DNA from: Streptomyces montanisoli
GTDB lineage: Bacteria > Actinomycetota > Actinomycetes > Streptomycetales > Streptomycetaceae
Assembly (NCBI RefSeq): GCF_017813245.1
Contig: NZ_JAGIQL010000027.1
Location: 1-56,679 of the forward strand
DNA length: 56,679 nucleotides
Direction of reading: 5' to 3'
Below, one piece after another: positions 22,767-33,461 of the stretch; positions within the stretch are counted from its first letter, which is position 1, and each line of letters opens with the position of its first letter. Under the pieces are notes generated by a model that saw only the letters and a list, made by a program, of their open reading frames with translations, did no database searches and had not been told where the DNA came from. The position numbers and the translations under genes are program-made.

Positions 22767-23765
22767 CTACGGCCACGCCATGGCGAGCTCCCGCTGGAAC
22801 GTCTCGTATCCCGCCCGCGCGAACGCCGCCGCCATCGGCGTGTTCGCCACGTCCGTCGAGGCCCTGACGCGGCGCGCGCCCGAGGCGGCCAGCACGCGCG
22901 TGCCCTCGGCCAGCAGGTCGTCCGCGTACCCGTGCCCGCGGTGGGCCGGCAGGACGCCGAGGTAGGCGATGATCGGCCCGTAGGCGTTGCGCGCGGGGAC
23001 GACGAAGCCGACGGGCTCGCCGGTGGGGAGCGTCGCGACGCGCCACCACTGCCGGGGGCTGCGGTAACGCGCCAGTTCCCCGTCGTACTGCTCGCGTGCG
23101 CACCGCTGCGCCGGCATCGTGGCGAGGTCCCGCCTGCTGTGCGCGTCGAGGGTGCCGTCGAGGACGGCCGCCATCAGGCCCACCAGCTCGTCCCGCGAGG
23201 CCACTTGCCGGAACAGCAGGCGTGGGGACGCGGCGGGCACGCCGGCCGACGGGGCCCACTGCAGGCGCAGCCGCTCCACCAGCGGGCGCGCGCCGGTCCT
23301 TGCCAGGGCGTCGGTCCGTACGGCGACGGCGCGGGCCTCCTCGGGGTCCTCGTGCCAGCCGGGTGTGAGGTACCTGCCGTAGTCCGGGCGCGGCTCGCAG
23401 TCGGGGAACAGCTGCGCCATCGCCGTCTCCAGGAGCGCGGCGCCGATGTCCGGGCCGGTGGAGGGGCCAGTGCCGGCGCCCGCCTCGATGTCGAAGACGT
23501 CGAGCAGCATCGGGCCGTCGCCCCGCTGCCGCGCCCACCACCCGGCGCGCGCCACGACGCGGCCGTCGCGCAGCGCCATCCACAGCCATGACGTGTGCCG
23601 CCGCCCCGCGTCGAGGTCACCCGCGAGCTCGTCGTCGAGCACATAGGGCAGCGACGTGAAGAGCGGCAGTTCGCTCGCGTCGGCCAGCGGCCTGAGCATC
23701 ACCCCTGGCGGGAGCGACGGGGCGGATGGGACGGACGGGACGGATGGTGCGGTGTGTTCGGTCAT
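22767..23765 (-). CDS. GNAT-family N-acetyltransferase
   Basis: A 332-residue protein with a Ser/Pro-rich leader (about residues 1-20), a degenerate N-terminal GNAT-like half, and a clear C-terminal GNAT domain. The acetyl-CoA loop is in LGVLPAHRGHGYADDLL, followed by ASTDVANTPMAAAFARAGYE. The duplicated layout resembles mycothiol-synthase-like tandem GNATs. The substrate is unknown. The ATG at 23765 is well placed; the neighbouring folD lies about 160 bases downstream on the same strand. It is divergent from tctC. Confidence 0.87.
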   Translation of the reverse strand: MTEHTAPSVPSVPSAPSLPPGVMLRPLADASELPLFTSLPYVLDDELAGDLDAGRRHTSWLWMALRDGRVVARAGWWARQRGDGPMLLDVFDIEAGAGTGPSTGPDIGAALLETAMAQLFPDCEPRPDYGRYLTPGWHEDPEEARAVAVRTDALARTGARPLVERLRLQWAPSAGVPAASPRLLFRQVASRDELVGLMAAVLDGTLDAHSRRDLATMPAQRCAREQYDGELARYRSPRQWWRVATLPTGEPVGFVVPARNAYGPIIAYLGVLPAHRGHGYADDLLAEGTRVLAASGARRVRASTDVANTPMAAAFARAGYETFQRELAMAWP

Positions 23766-23910
23766 GTCTCCCCAGTGATGACGTCGGAACAGCCTGTTTA
23801 TCCACCGTTGTCCACTTTCTCAACCGGTTTGCGTACGAGCCCTTCCCCACCTAAAGGCCTAATGGTAATACTGTCGCCACATCCCACTCGACCTCCGTGA
23901 GGACCCGACG

Positions 23911-24969
23911 ATGCTGTTCCACACCCTCAACGGCGCTGCGCGCGTCACCACCTGTGCCGTGGCCGGAGCCGTCGCGGTGACCGTGCTCACCGGTTGCCAG
24001 CCCAAAGGCAGCAGCTCGTCCGCTTCGGGCGGTGGAGGCAGCTCCTTCTACTCGGGCAAGACGCTCACGATCGAGGTCCCCTACGGTCCTGGCGGCGGCT
24101 ACGACCAGTGGGCGCGCGTCATAGCGCCGTACATGCAGAAGTACCTCGGGGCCGGCAGCGTGAAGATCGTCAACGCCCCCGGCGGCGGCGGTCTTGTGGG
24201 CACCCAGGCGATCTACCACGCGCCCGCGGACGGGCTGACCATCGGCGACACGAACGCCGGCGGCGACGTCTTCGACCAGATCGACCACGCCTCCGGGTTC
24301 AACCTGGACATGCGGAAGGTCAGCTGGCTCGGCCGTCCCGACGACGACCCGCACATCATCGCCACCCACTCCAAGGGCCCCTACAAGACGTTCGACCAGC
24401 TGGCAGGCAGCAAGGGCAAGATCTCCGCGCTGGCGACGGGCAAGGGCAGCTCCGACTACAACGCCGCGGTGATCGTCTACAACGCGTTCAAGGTGCCGTT
24501 CAAGATGGTCGCCGCGTTCTCGGGCAGCAGCGCCGAGAAGGCGGCCTTCACGAGCGGCGAAGGCACGTCGGCCTCCGTCTCCTCCTCGGACATCGCGTCG
24601 ATCTCCAACTCCGCCAACACCGTCCTGGTGGTCTCGTCCAGCCCGTTCAGCAAGCTGCCGAAGGTCCCCACCGTGATCCAGGAGGCCCAGAAGCACGGGA
24701 TCTCGGGCAACACGCTGCAGGCCCTGCACGCCCTCACCGACGTCATGGACCTCGGACACGCCTTCTTCGCGCCCCCCGGCGTCCCGTCCGCCCGGCTCAC
24801 GGCGCTGCGCACCGCGTTCAAGAAGTCGATGGACGACCCCGCCTTCCAGAAGGCCGCCAAGAAGGCCGGCCTCTACCAGGGCTACGAGTCGAGCAGCGAC
24901 CTGTCGGCGGCGGTCAGCAAGGCGCTCAGCCAGGGCGCGCTCTTCGGCGACCTGCTGAAGACGAGCTGA
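23911..24969 (+). CDS. Tripartite tricarboxylate transporter substrate-binding lipoprotein (TctC family)
   Basis: A 352-residue protein with a lipoprotein signal (lipobox LTGC, Cys29), a Ser/Gly-rich linker, then the TctC fold: IEVPYGPGGGYDQWAR, NAPGGGGLVGTQAIY, and the C-terminal FFAPPGVPSARL. It would capture a carboxylate outside the membrane and pass it to TctA-TctB. It is first of three co-directional genes. An AT-richer patch with TAATACT about 40 bases upstream is a possible -10 region. Substrate unknown; tricarboxylates or other organic acids are the family range. Confidence 0.92.
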   Translation: MLFHTLNGAARVTTCAVAGAVAVTVLTGCQPKGSSSSASGGGGSSFYSGKTLTIEVPYGPGGGYDQWARVIAPYMQKYLGAGSVKIVNAPGGGGLVGTQAIYHAPADGLTIGDTNAGGDVFDQIDHASGFNLDMRKVSWLGRPDDDPHIIATHSKGPYKTFDQLAGSKGKISALATGKGSSDYNAAVIVYNAFKVPFKMVAAFSGSSAEKAAFTSGEGTSASVSSSDIASISNSANTVLVVSSSPFSKLPKVPTVIQEAQKHGISGNTLQALHALTDVMDLGHAFFAPPGVPSARLTALRTAFKKSMDDPAFQKAAKKAGLYQGYESSSDLSAAVSKALSQGALFGDLLKTS

Positions 24970-25009
24970 TTCCGGCTCAGGTCCGAACTGGGAAGCGGAA
25001 GGAAACGAC

Positions 25010-26623
25010 GTGATTCACGGCCTGCTGTCAGGGCTGTCCGGCCTGCTGGACCCCTACACCCTGCTGCTGCTCCTCCTGGGAACGCTGGTGGGCACGCTGG
25101 TCGGCGCCATCCCGGGACTCGGCGGCGCCGTCCTGCTGACACTGCTGCTGCCGTTCATCTACGGCATGCCGATCGTGCCCGCGCTGGCCCTGCTGCTCGC
25201 CGCGCACACCGGCATCTACTTCAGCGGCTCGGTCACCGCCATCCTCTTCAACACGCCGGGCGCCCCGGAATCGGCGGCGACGACGTTCGACGGCTACGCG
25301 ATGACGCGAAGAGGCCAGCCCGCGAGGGCGCTCGGCATCTCCGCCACCGCGACGACCATCGGCGGCTGGGTGGGCGTGCTGCTGCTCGCCGTGCTCATCC
25401 CGTTCATGAGCAAGCTGGCCACGCTCTTCCACGCGTCCGAATACCTCGCGCTGGCCGTACTCGCCATCGTGCTGATCGGCCAGATGCGGGCGGGGTCCGT
25501 CACCAAGGGCCTGCTGTCGGGGGCGCTCGGCCTCATGGCGTCGTTCGTCGGGTTCGACCCGATCACCGGCGTGCAGCGCTTCACGGGCGGCCAGCAGTCG
25601 CTGTACGACGGGATCAACATCACCGCGGCGGCCCTCGGGCTGTTCGCGCTCTCCGAGATGATCCGGATCTACGGCACGGGCCGCCGCTCGCTGTCGGAGT
25701 CCGGCGGCGGGGCCATCCGCAAGGGCGGCACCCCGGGAAACCGCGTGGTGCTCGGCGTGCGGGACGTGCTCGACCACCCTTGGCTGACGATCCGCTCGGC
25801 GATCCTCGGGACGGCCCTCGGGATCGTCCCGGGCATCGGCGGCATCGCCGCCAACTTCATCTCCTACGGGCAGGCGATGAAGACGTCCAAGCACCCGGAG
25901 CGGTTCGGCCAGGGCACCCCCGAGGGCATCATCGCCCCCGAGTCCTCGTCGATCTCGAAGGAGGCGGGGGCGCTCCTGCCCACCGTCGCGCTGGGCGTGC
26001 CCGGCGGTGTCGGGATGGCCGTCCTGCTGAGCGGTTTCACCATCCTCGGGATCGTGCCGGGGCCCGCGATGCTCGAGGACCACGTCGACGCCGTGTGGGC
26101 GATGGCCCTCGTGATCGGTGTCGGGTCCCTGCTCGCCAGCCTGACGGGCCTGGGCCTCGCCCCGTTCCTCGCGCGCCTGGCCAAGGTGCCGGGGCGGACG
26201 CTGGTGCCGTTCGTCGTCGCGCTCGGATTCCTCGGCGTGTTCGCCGCGTCGGACGAGGCGGCACAGGTGGCGGTCATGGTGGCCTTCGGCGTGGCGGGCT
26301 ACCTCATGACCCGCTTCGGCTACAGCCTGCCCGCGGCGATGATCGGCTTCATCCTGGGCAAGGTCGTCGAGAACAATCTGTACCTCGTCTCCCAGTTGCA
26401 GGGCTGGGGCTCCCTGCACCGCCCGATCACCGACATCCTGCTGGCGATCACCCTGCTGAGCCTGTTCGGTCCGCTGCTCCGCCGCGGCCTGCGCCTGGTG
26501 TCGCCGCGGCGCGCCGGCCGGGCCGCCCCGGCCGGCTCCGCACCCCCTGTCGTGGACGTGGACGACGACGAAGCGGGGGCAGAACCGGCCTCCCGCACTT
26601 CCAAAGCAGGAGACAAACGATGA
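25010..26623 (+). CDS. Tripartite tricarboxylate transporter large permease (TctA family)
   Basis: A 537-residue membrane protein of about 11-12 helices. It has the duplicated TctA motifs GAIPGLGG (near residue 30) and GIVPGIGGIAANFISYGQAMK in the second half, and FNTPGAPESAATTFDGY between. The C-terminus is a cytosolic Ala/Asp/Glu-rich tail. It is the main translocator of the TTT transporter. It starts with GTG after a GGAAGGAAA ribosome binding site and overlaps tctB as ATGA. The gene order C-A-B differs from the usual C-B-A. Confidence 0.93.
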   Translation: MIHGLLSGLSGLLDPYTLLLLLLGTLVGTLVGAIPGLGGAVLLTLLLPFIYGMPIVPALALLLAAHTGIYFSGSVTAILFNTPGAPESAATTFDGYAMTRRGQPARALGISATATTIGGWVGVLLLAVLIPFMSKLATLFHASEYLALAVLAIVLIGQMRAGSVTKGLLSGALGLMASFVGFDPITGVQRFTGGQQSLYDGINITAAALGLFALSEMIRIYGTGRRSLSESGGGAIRKGGTPGNRVVLGVRDVLDHPWLTIRSAILGTALGIVPGIGGIAANFISYGQAMKTSKHPERFGQGTPEGIIAPESSSISKEAGALLPTVALGVPGGVGMAVLLSGFTILGIVPGPAMLEDHVDAVWAMALVIGVGSLLASLTGLGLAPFLARLAKVPGRTLVPFVVALGFLGVFAASDEAAQVAVMVAFGVAGYLMTRFGYSLPAAMIGFILGKVVENNLYLVSQLQGWGSLHRPITDILLAITLLSLFGPLLRRGLRLVSPRRAGRAAPAGSAPPVVDVDDDEAGAEPASRTSKAGDKR

Positions 26624-27219
26624 GCGACACGGCTGCGAACGGCACGCACGGCGAGCGGCGCCGTCTTCACCTCGGCGAACTCCTCATCGATCTCGCGATC
26701 GTGGCGGGCTCGCTGCTGTATCTGCACGCCGCGAGCAAGTACCCGCCGCAGGGACGGCAGGTTCCTGATGTCGTCGGCTGGATCGCGCTGGCCCTGGGCG
26801 CGCTGCACCTGCTCGCCCACGTGGTTCCCGGGCTGTGGGGGTTGACCCACGGCAAGGACGGGCGGCGGCAGGAGCCGCGGGCCGTTCCCTCCCCGGCTCA
26901 GGAGGCGGACGAGGCGCAGGCCGCCGCGGCCGACGGCGAGACGGCCCACGGCGAGGCCGCCCCCGCTTCCCCGTCGATGTCGATGGCGCAGGGCGACTCG
27001 CGGCAGATACTGATCGCCATCGCGTGGATCGCGGGACTGCTGGCCGGCACCTACGTGCTCGGCTACGCGGTGGCCATCCCGCTGTTCTTCTTCGCCTACT
27101 TCGCGGTCATGCGGGCGTGGCGCACCGCGGTCGTCAGCGCGGTCGTCATGGGCGTGCTCACGGAGGGCGTGTTCGCCCTCGCGCTGTCGGTACCGCTGCC
27201 GACCGGCATGTTCTGGTGA
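26620..27219 (+). CDS. Tripartite tricarboxylate transporter small permease (TctB family)
   Basis: A 199-residue protein with four predicted helices: a first pair at about 22-40 and 52-72, and a second pair near 128-155 and 160-190. A Glu/Ala-rich low-complexity loop of about 45 residues separates the pairs. This matches TctB, the small membrane partner of TctA. The ATG overlaps the tctA stop. The stop codon is followed directly by four TGACGG-containing tandem repeats. The loop is longer than I would expect for TctB. Confidence 0.87.
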   Translation: MSDTAANGTHGERRRLHLGELLIDLAIVAGSLLYLHAASKYPPQGRQVPDVVGWIALALGALHLLAHVVPGLWGLTHGKDGRRQEPRAVPSPAQEADEAQAAAADGETAHGEAAPASPSMSMAQGDSRQILIAIAWIAGLLAGTYVLGYAVAIPLFFFAYFAVMRAWRTAVVSAVVMGVLTEGVFALALSVPLPTGMFW

Positions 27220-27223
27220 CGCG

Positions 27224-27271
27224 GACGGGCGCCGTCTGACGGGCGCCGGCTGACGGGCGCCGGCTGACGGA
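27224..27271. repeat. 14-bp tandem repeat right after tctB
   Basis: Three copies of GACGGGCGCCGGCT (the first with one difference) and a partial fourth follow the tctB stop. Each copy boundary recreates TGA. It lies between the convergent tctB and mnmA genes. Confidence 0.8.
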
Positions 27272-27272
27272 C

Positions 27273-27314
27273 GGCCGGGGGCCCGCAATGGTGCCCGTGC
27301 GGGGGCCCGGGCCG
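27273..27314. terminator. Imperfect GC-rich stem between convergent tctB and mnmA
   Basis: GGCCGGGGGCCCGC at about 27273-27286 and GCGGGGGCCCGGGCC at about 27299-27313 can pair imperfectly around a 12-base loop. Position between convergent stops suits a bidirectional terminator. There is no U-tract and the pairing has bulges. Confidence 0.4.
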
Positions 27315-27316
27315 GG

Positions 27317-28450
27317 TCAGCCGGCGGTGGCGGCCAGGTCCCGGCGGCGCGTCGTGGCGATCGTCGCCGAGCCGACGACGCGGGTGCCGTCGTAGAGCAC
27401 GATCGCCTGGCCCGGGGCGACGCCGCGCACCGGCTCGGGGAACTCCACCCGCAGCGTGCCGTCGGCCAGTTCAGCCGTGGCCGGCGTCTCGCCGCCGTGA
27501 GCCCGCAGCTGCGCCGTGTACGTGCCGGGGCCGGCGGGCGCCGCCCCGCACCAGCGGGGCCTGACGGCGGTGAGCGCCGTGACGTCGAGCGCGGCGGCGG
27601 GCCCCACGGTGACGGTGTTGTCGACCGGGGAGATGTCGAGGACGTAGCGCGGCTTGCCGTCAGCCGCCGGGTGGCCGATGCGCAGACCCTTGCGCTGGCC
27701 GATCGTGAAGCCGTAGGCGCCGTCGTGCGTGCCCACCCTCGCGCCCGACTCGTCGACGATGTCGCCCTCGGCGCGGCCGAGGCGCTGCGCCAGGAAGCCC
27801 TGGGTGTCGCCGTCGGCGATGAAGCAGATGTCGTGGCTGTCGGGCTTCCTCGCCACGGCGAGGCCGCGCCGCTCCGCCTCGGCCCTGATCTCGTCCTTGG
27901 TGGTGAGGGTGTCGCCGAGCGGGAACATCGCGTGCGCGAGCTGGCGCTCGTCCAGCACGCCGAGCACGTACGACTGATCCTTGGCCGGGTCGCTGGCGCG
28001 GTGCAGCTCGCGGGCGCCGTCCTCGCGCGTGACGACCGTCGCGTAGTGGCCCGTGCACACCGCGTCGAAACCGAGCGCCAGCGCCTTGTCCAGCAGCGCG
28101 GCGAACTTGATCTTCTCGTTGCACCGCAGGCACGGGTTGGGCGTGCGGCCCGCCTCGTACTCCGCGACGAAGTCCTCCACGACGTCCTCGCGGAACCGCT
28201 CGGCGAGATCCCACACGTAGAAGGGGATGCCGATGACGTCGGCCGCGCGGCGGGCGTCGCGTGAGTCCTCCAGCGTGCAGCAGCCGCGCGCCCCGGTACG
28301 GAACGACTGCGGGTTGGCCGAGAGGGCGAGGTGCACACCGGTGACGTCGTGCCCGGCCTCGGCGGCGCGCGCGGCGGCGACGGCGGAGTCCACGCCGCCC
28401 GACATGGCGGCGAGTACGCGGAGGGGGCGGCGCTGCGAGTTCTCAGTCAT
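27317..28450 (-). CDS. mnmA: tRNA-specific 2-thiouridylase MnmA
   Basis: A 377-residue protein with the PP-loop AMSGGVDSA near residues 15-23, the catalytic Cys107 in NPCLRCNEK and the second Cys209 in HDICFI, plus GHYATV and the late TIGQRKGL. These fit MnmA, which activates U34 of Lys, Glu and Gln tRNAs with ATP and inserts sulfur delivered from a cysteine desulfurase. The desulfurase gene at 29.3-30.4 kb, on the same strand beyond one opposing gene, is the likely donor. The ATG of MTENSQRR was chosen; upstream in-frame residues are antisense to the amidase gene. Confidence 0.96.
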   Translation of the reverse strand: MTENSQRRPLRVLAAMSGGVDSAVAAARAAEAGHDVTGVHLALSANPQSFRTGARGCCTLEDSRDARRAADVIGIPFYVWDLAERFREDVVEDFVAEYEAGRTPNPCLRCNEKIKFAALLDKALALGFDAVCTGHYATVVTREDGARELHRASDPAKDQSYVLGVLDERQLAHAMFPLGDTLTTKDEIRAEAERRGLAVARKPDSHDICFIADGDTQGFLAQRLGRAEGDIVDESGARVGTHDGAYGFTIGQRKGLRIGHPAADGKPRYVLDISPVDNTVTVGPAAALDVTALTAVRPRWCGAAPAGPGTYTAQLRAHGGETPATAELADGTLRVEFPEPVRGVAPGQAIVLYDGTRVVGSATIATTRRRDLAATAG

Positions 28451-28512
28451 AGCGCTCCCCAGGGTACGTGCCGCCGGGAACAGCGGTCGCGCGGATATGC
28501 GTTGAACGCTGC

Positions 28513-29175
28513 ATGGGACGCGAACTCCCGCCTGCCTGGGGCGGCAGGGGCGCCACACCGGGCCGCCGCGCGGTGCTGATCGGCGGCGGTGCGGCGCTGC
28601 TCGGCGGCGCCGTCGCGCTGGCCGAGGGGCTGTCCGGCCGTGGCGCGCCGGGGACCGGCCCACGCGCGCCGGGCCGGCCCGACTACGCGGACGCGCGCTG
28701 GGTCGCGGCGTCCACGGACAACTACCGGGTGGCGGACCGCCCGCACGACTTCCGCATAGAGATGGTGGTCGTCCACGTCACCCAGGCCGACTACGACACG
28801 ACCGTGCGGCTCTTCGAGGACCCGCGCCACGAGGCGGCGGCACACTACGTGGTCAGGCAGGACGGCCGGGTGACGCAGATGATCCGCGAGCTGGACGTGG
28901 CGTTCCACGCGGGCAACCGCTGGTACAACGACCACAGCGTCGGCATCGAGCACGAGGGGTTCGTGACGCGACCGCGCGACTTCACGGACGCGATGTACGC
29001 GGCGTCCGCGCGGCTGACCGCCGACGTGTGCCGCCGCTACGGCGTCCCGGTGGACCGCAGGCACGTGATCGGCCACGTCGAGGTGCCGGGCACGGACCAC
29101 ACGGACCCCGGCAGGTTCTGGGACTGGCCGCGGTACATGCGGCTGGTCGCGCGGGCACGGGAACGGGACGCGTAG
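28513..29175 (+). CDS. Exported N-acetylmuramoyl-L-alanine amidase (PGRP/Amidase_2)
   Basis: A 220-residue protein with a twin-arginine-like leader ([16 protein letters not shown]), then an Amidase_2 domain. Zinc ligands are likely His in VVVHVTQ and His in the later GTDHTDPG, with the conserved AAAHYVV, AFHAGN and SVGIEHEG segments between. It would cut the amide between muramic acid and the stem peptide outside the cell. The ATG at 28513 is taken as start; an in-frame start at 28468 is less likely. It is divergent from mnmA and convergent with the desulfurase gene, ending next to a 25-bp tandem repeat. Confidence 0.88.
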   Translation: MGRELPPAWGGRGATPGRRAVLIGGGAALLGGAVALAEGLSGRGAPGTGPRAPGRPDYADARWVAASTDNYRVADRPHDFRIEMVVVHVTQADYDTTVRLFEDPRHEAAAHYVVRQDGRVTQMIRELDVAFHAGNRWYNDHSVGIEHEGFVTRPRDFTDAMYAASARLTADVCRRYGVPVDRRHVIGHVEVPGTDHTDPGRFWDWPRYMRLVARARERDA

Positions 29176-29210
29176 GGCGCGGCGGGCGCAGGACGCACCG
29201 GCGACCGGCG

Positions 29211-29291
29211 CCCCGCAGGTCAGCCCGGGTCCGCGCCCCGCGGGTCAGCCCGGGTCCGCGCCCCGCGGGTCAGCTCAGGCCCGCGCCCCGC
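29211..29291. repeat. 25-bp tandem repeat, three copies plus partial, entering the 3-prime end of the desulfurase gene
   Basis: The unit CCCCGCGGGTCAGCCCGGGT plus CCGCG recurs with starts at 29211, 29236, 29261 and 29286. The copy at 29261-29285 contains the desulfurase stop codon (29270-29272). The outer copies repeat the same tail, including the stop trinucleotide. Confidence 0.85.
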
Positions 29292-30433
29292 GCGCGCTCC
29301 ACCGCAGGGCCGATGGCCCGCGCGACGGCGGCCACGTCCTCGCGCGTCGAGGTGTGGCCGAGGGAGAAGCGCAGCGTGCCGCGCGCCAGGTCGGCGTCGC
29401 GGCCCGTGGCGAGTACGACATGGCTCGGCTGGGCGACACCGGCCGTGCAGGCGGAGCCGGTGGAGCACTCGATGCCCTGGGCGTCGAGGAGCAGGAGCAG
29501 TGAATCGCCCTCGCAGCCGGGGAACGAGAAGTGCGCGTTGGCGGGCAGCCTGCGCTCCGGGTCGCCGCCGAGCACCGCGTCGGGGACCGCCTTGAGCACG
29601 GCGTCGACGAGCTCGTCGCGCAGGGCGCCGATCTCACGGGCGAAGGTCTCGCGCCGCTCGGCGGCGAGGCTCGCGGCGACGGCGAAGGACGCGATGGCGG
29701 GCACGTCGAGCGTGCCGGAGCGCACCTGGCGCTCCTGGCCGCCGCCGTGCAGGACGGGCACGGGGGCGTGTTCCCTGCCGAGCAGCAGCGCTCCGATGCC
29801 GTAGGGCCCGCCGATCTTGTGTCCCGAGACGGTCATCGCGGCGCAGCCCGACGCGCCGAAGTCCAGCTCGGTCTGGCCGAAGGCCTGGACGGCGTCGGTG
29901 TGCAGCGGGATGCCGTGGGCGCGGGCGACCTCGGCCAGCTCGGGCACGGGCAGCAGCGTGCCGATCTCGTTGTTGGCCCACATCACGGTGACAAGCGCCA
30001 CGTCGCCCGGTTCGCGCTCGACGGCCTCGCGCAGCGCCTCGGGCTCGACCCTTCCGTACCGGTCGACGGGCAGGTACTCGACGGTGGCGCCCTCGTGCTC
30101 CCCGAGCCAGTCGACGGTGTCGAGGACGGCGTGGTGCTCGACGGGGCTGGCCAGGATGCGCGTCCTGGCCGGGTCGGCGGCCCTGCGCGCCCAGTACAGG
30201 CCCTTGACGGCGAGGTTGTCCGCCTCGGTGCCGCCCGAGGTGAAGACGACCTCGCTCGGCCGCGCGCCGAGGGCGGCGGCCACGCTCTCCCTGGCCTCCT
30301 CGACGGTGCGCCTGGCCCTGCGGCCCGCCGCGTGGAGCGAGGAGGCGTTGCCCGCGAGGCCGAACCGGGCGGTCATCGCCTCGATCGCCTCCGGCAGCAT
30401 GGGAGTGGTCGCGGCGTGGTCGAGGTATGCCAT
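29270..30433 (-). CDS. Cysteine desulfurase (NifS/IscS-like aminotransferase class V)
   Basis: A 387-residue PLP enzyme. It begins [11 protein letters not shown], has the PLP lysine Lys206 in [10 protein letters not shown], the cofactor segments TSGGTEADN and [10 protein letters not shown], and the catalytic Cys329 in [10 protein letters not shown]. It takes sulfur from cysteine as a persulfide. With mnmA close by on the same strand, it is the likely sulfur source for tRNA thiolation, though Fe-S assembly is also possible. The ATG at 30433 was chosen; the 36 upstream residues are Arg-rich readthrough. The last codons lie within a tandem repeat. Confidence 0.95.
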   Translation of the reverse strand: MAYLDHAATTPMLPEAIEAMTARFGLAGNASSLHAAGRRARRTVEEARESVAAALGARPSEVVFTSGGTEADNLAVKGLYWARRAADPARTRILASPVEHHAVLDTVDWLGEHEGATVEYLPVDRYGRVEPEALREAVEREPGDVALVTVMWANNEIGTLLPVPELAEVARAHGIPLHTDAVQAFGQTELDFGASGCAAMTVSGHKIGGPYGIGALLLGREHAPVPVLHGGGQERQVRSGTLDVPAIASFAVAASLAAERRETFAREIGALRDELVDAVLKAVPDAVLGGDPERRLPANAHFSFPGCEGDSLLLLLDAQGIECSTGSACTAGVAQPSHVVLATGRDADLARGTLRFSLGHTSTREDVAAVARAIGPAVERARGAGLS

Positions 30434-30578
30434 GGTGCGCCTGATTCTACGAGCCGGAAAACGCTGCCTGCGCATCGGTACCCAGGTAACCGGCGGCACA
30501 CTCCGGTTCACGCCGGCCCGTTCGCGGGACCGGCGGCTCACCCGCTCGCATCACCCGCCCGCGCCCGCCGCGGTGCGC

Positions 30579-31427
30579 TCAGGCGAGGTCCTTCGCGCGC
30601 GGCGCGCGGGCGAGCTGGCGGGACTGGGCGACCAGCCGGTCCGCGCTGTCCCAGACCTCGGCGTCCTCCTCCAGGAAGCCGCCCGCGAGGTTGCGGGTGG
30701 CGATGGCGACCCTGAGCGGTCCGGAAGCGGGCCTCGCCCGCACGTGCACGGTCAGTTCGACGGTCGGCGTCCAGCCGCTGACGCCGAGGTCGAAGGCAGC
30801 CGGCGGCAGCGCGTCCACCGCGAGCAGCAGCGACAGCGGGTCGGGGTCCCTGCCGTCCGCGAGGCCGAACCAGCCGCGCAGCTCGCCCGTGCCCGTGGGC
30901 TTGCCGATGGCCCAGCCGCTGGTGGCCGGGTCCATCCTGACGTCGAGCCGGCCGAGCAGCGTGGAGTCGCCGAAGACGTCCGTGGGTCCGTCCGAGCTGC
31001 CGAAGCACTCCTCGGGCGGCGGCATGGCCGGCGGCTTGGCGTTGGTGCGGACCTCGTCGGTGAGGGCGCCGAGGTCGCCGTACGTGGCGAGGACCCTGAC
31101 CCGCTCGACCTCGCTGCCGTCCTCGGCGAACTGGGTCAGGGCCGCCTGGCCGGTGGAGACGGTCCTTCCGGTGCGCACGGTCTCGGTGCGGATCACCGCG
31201 GGTCCCGGCGCGGACGGCGTCAGGAAGTGGGCGGAGACGGTGAAGGGGTCCGGGTGCGGCAGGGCCAGGCCGAGGGCGCGCCCGGCGGTGGCGAGCACGT
31301 AGCCGCCGTTGAGCGCCTTGAGGATGGACCAGCCCGGTGACAGGTCCGCCTCGTATACCCCGGGTGCGCGGGAGGTGACGGCCGTGTCGCGGTCGAACTC
31401 GCTTCCAGCGGTGGGTGCCTGTGCCAT
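30579..31427 (-). CDS. Acyl-CoA thioesterase-like hot-dog protein (TesB-type)
   Basis: A 282-residue protein made of two hot-dog halves. The first has LSPGWSILKALNGGYVLA and DPFTVSAHFLTPSAPG. The second has ELRGWFGLADGRDPDPLSLLLAVD and WTPTVELTVHVR. This layout is the TesB/thioesterase-family type common in actinobacteria; it probably hydrolyses acyl-CoA of unknown chain length. No signal peptide. It lies between the cysteine desulfurase and the TRIC-like gene on the same strand, with about 145 and 100 bases on either side. Confidence 0.87.
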   Translation of the reverse strand: MAQAPTAGSEFDRDTAVTSRAPGVYEADLSPGWSILKALNGGYVLATAGRALGLALPHPDPFTVSAHFLTPSAPGPAVIRTETVRTGRTVSTGQAALTQFAEDGSEVERVRVLATYGDLGALTDEVRTNAKPPAMPPPEECFGSSDGPTDVFGDSTLLGRLDVRMDPATSGWAIGKPTGTGELRGWFGLADGRDPDPLSLLLAVDALPPAAFDLGVSGWTPTVELTVHVRARPASGPLRVAIATRNLAGGFLEEDAEVWDSADRLVAQSRQLARAPRAKDLA

Positions 31428-31504
31428 GGCATCAGACTACCGCCACCTACTGACCAGTCGCTTAGCCCGCTGCCGACCGGACCGCCGCCGGGCCTGTGAC
31501 GCTC

Positions 31505-31537
31505 GCTACACCTCCGCTACGCCTCAGCTACGCCTCC
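31505..31537. repeat. 11-bp tandem repeat at the 3-prime end of the TRIC-like gene
   Basis: Three copies of GCTACGCCTCM (first copy with one change) span 31505-31537. The last copy holds the final codons and stop of the TRIC-like gene (stop at 31528-31530); the other two repeat that end downstream. Confidence 0.8.
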
Positions 31538-32187
31538 TCGGTCGCCTCCGACCTGCGGTGCCAGGCGCGTGGCGCGCGCCAGTGGTAGCGCATCGCGAAC
31601 AGCCGCAGGAGGAAGGCGAACAGGGCGGCGAGCGTGCCGGTCAGCGCGCCGAACGCACCGAAGCGCACGCACAGCGCCGTCGTCGCGGCGCCCGCGATGG
31701 CCGGGACGGCGTACAGGTCGCGGTCCCAGCGCAGCAGCGAGGGCACCTCGTTGGCGAGCACGTCGCGCAGCACGCCGCCGCCGACGGCCGTCGCGGTGCC
31801 GAGCGCGGCGGACGCGGTGAGTCCGAGCCCGTACTCGTACGCCTTGGTGGTGCCGGTGACGCAGAACAGGCCGAGCCCGGCCGCGTCGAACACGTACACC
31901 CCGGCCTGGATCCGCTCGACCTGCGGGTGGAGGAAGAAGACGAGCGCCGTGGCGACGAACGGCGTCACGAACGAGGCGAGGTCGGTGAAGGCGGCGGGCG
32001 GCACCGCGCCGATCACGAGGTCGCGGAAGAGGCCGCCGCCCAGCGCGGTGACCTCGGCGAGCACGGCCATGCCGAAGACGTCGAAGTTCTTGCGGACGGC
32101 GAGCAGGGCGCCGGAGATCGCGAAGACGAAGATCCCGACGAGGTCGAGGACGTGCTGTACGGAGGGCCTGAACAGTTCGACTACCAC
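31528..32187 (-). CDS. TRIC/UPF0126-type cation channel membrane protein
   Basis: A 219-residue protein with about seven helices and two internal repeats, each with the family motif: GGGLFRDL in the first half and GGGVLRDVL in the second. Both match the glycine-rich kink and Arg-Asp pair of bacterial trimeric intracellular cation channels. It also has FAISGALLAVRKNFDVFG near the N-terminus, typical of UPF0126. It would form homotrimeric cation-permeable channels. It follows the ABC operon by 113 bases on the same strand and may be read through from it. Confidence 0.92.
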   Translation of the reverse strand: MVVELFRPSVQHVLDLVGIFVFAISGALLAVRKNFDVFGMAVLAEVTALGGGLFRDLVIGAVPPAAFTDLASFVTPFVATALVFFLHPQVERIQAGVYVFDAAGLGLFCVTGTTKAYEYGLGLTASAALGTATAVGGGVLRDVLANEVPSLLRWDRDLYAVPAIAGAATTALCVRFGAFGALTGTLAALFAFLLRLFAMRYHWRAPRAWHRRSEATEEA

Positions 32188-32300
32188 GCCGCAATTCTGC
32201 CGGTGGCCTCTCGCCGTGTCCGGCGAAGGGCCACCGGCCGACGACGGCGCGGGCGGGCCCGGTCGTCCGCCGGTGCCCGCCCGCGCTCACGCCGCCGGGC

Positions 32301-33457
<1,157 letters not shown>

Positions 33458-33461
<4 letters not shown>

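Noticed and set aside
29211..29291. Possible CRISPR-like direct repeat
   Set aside because: The 25-bp units are contiguous with no spacers, so this is a tandem repeat.
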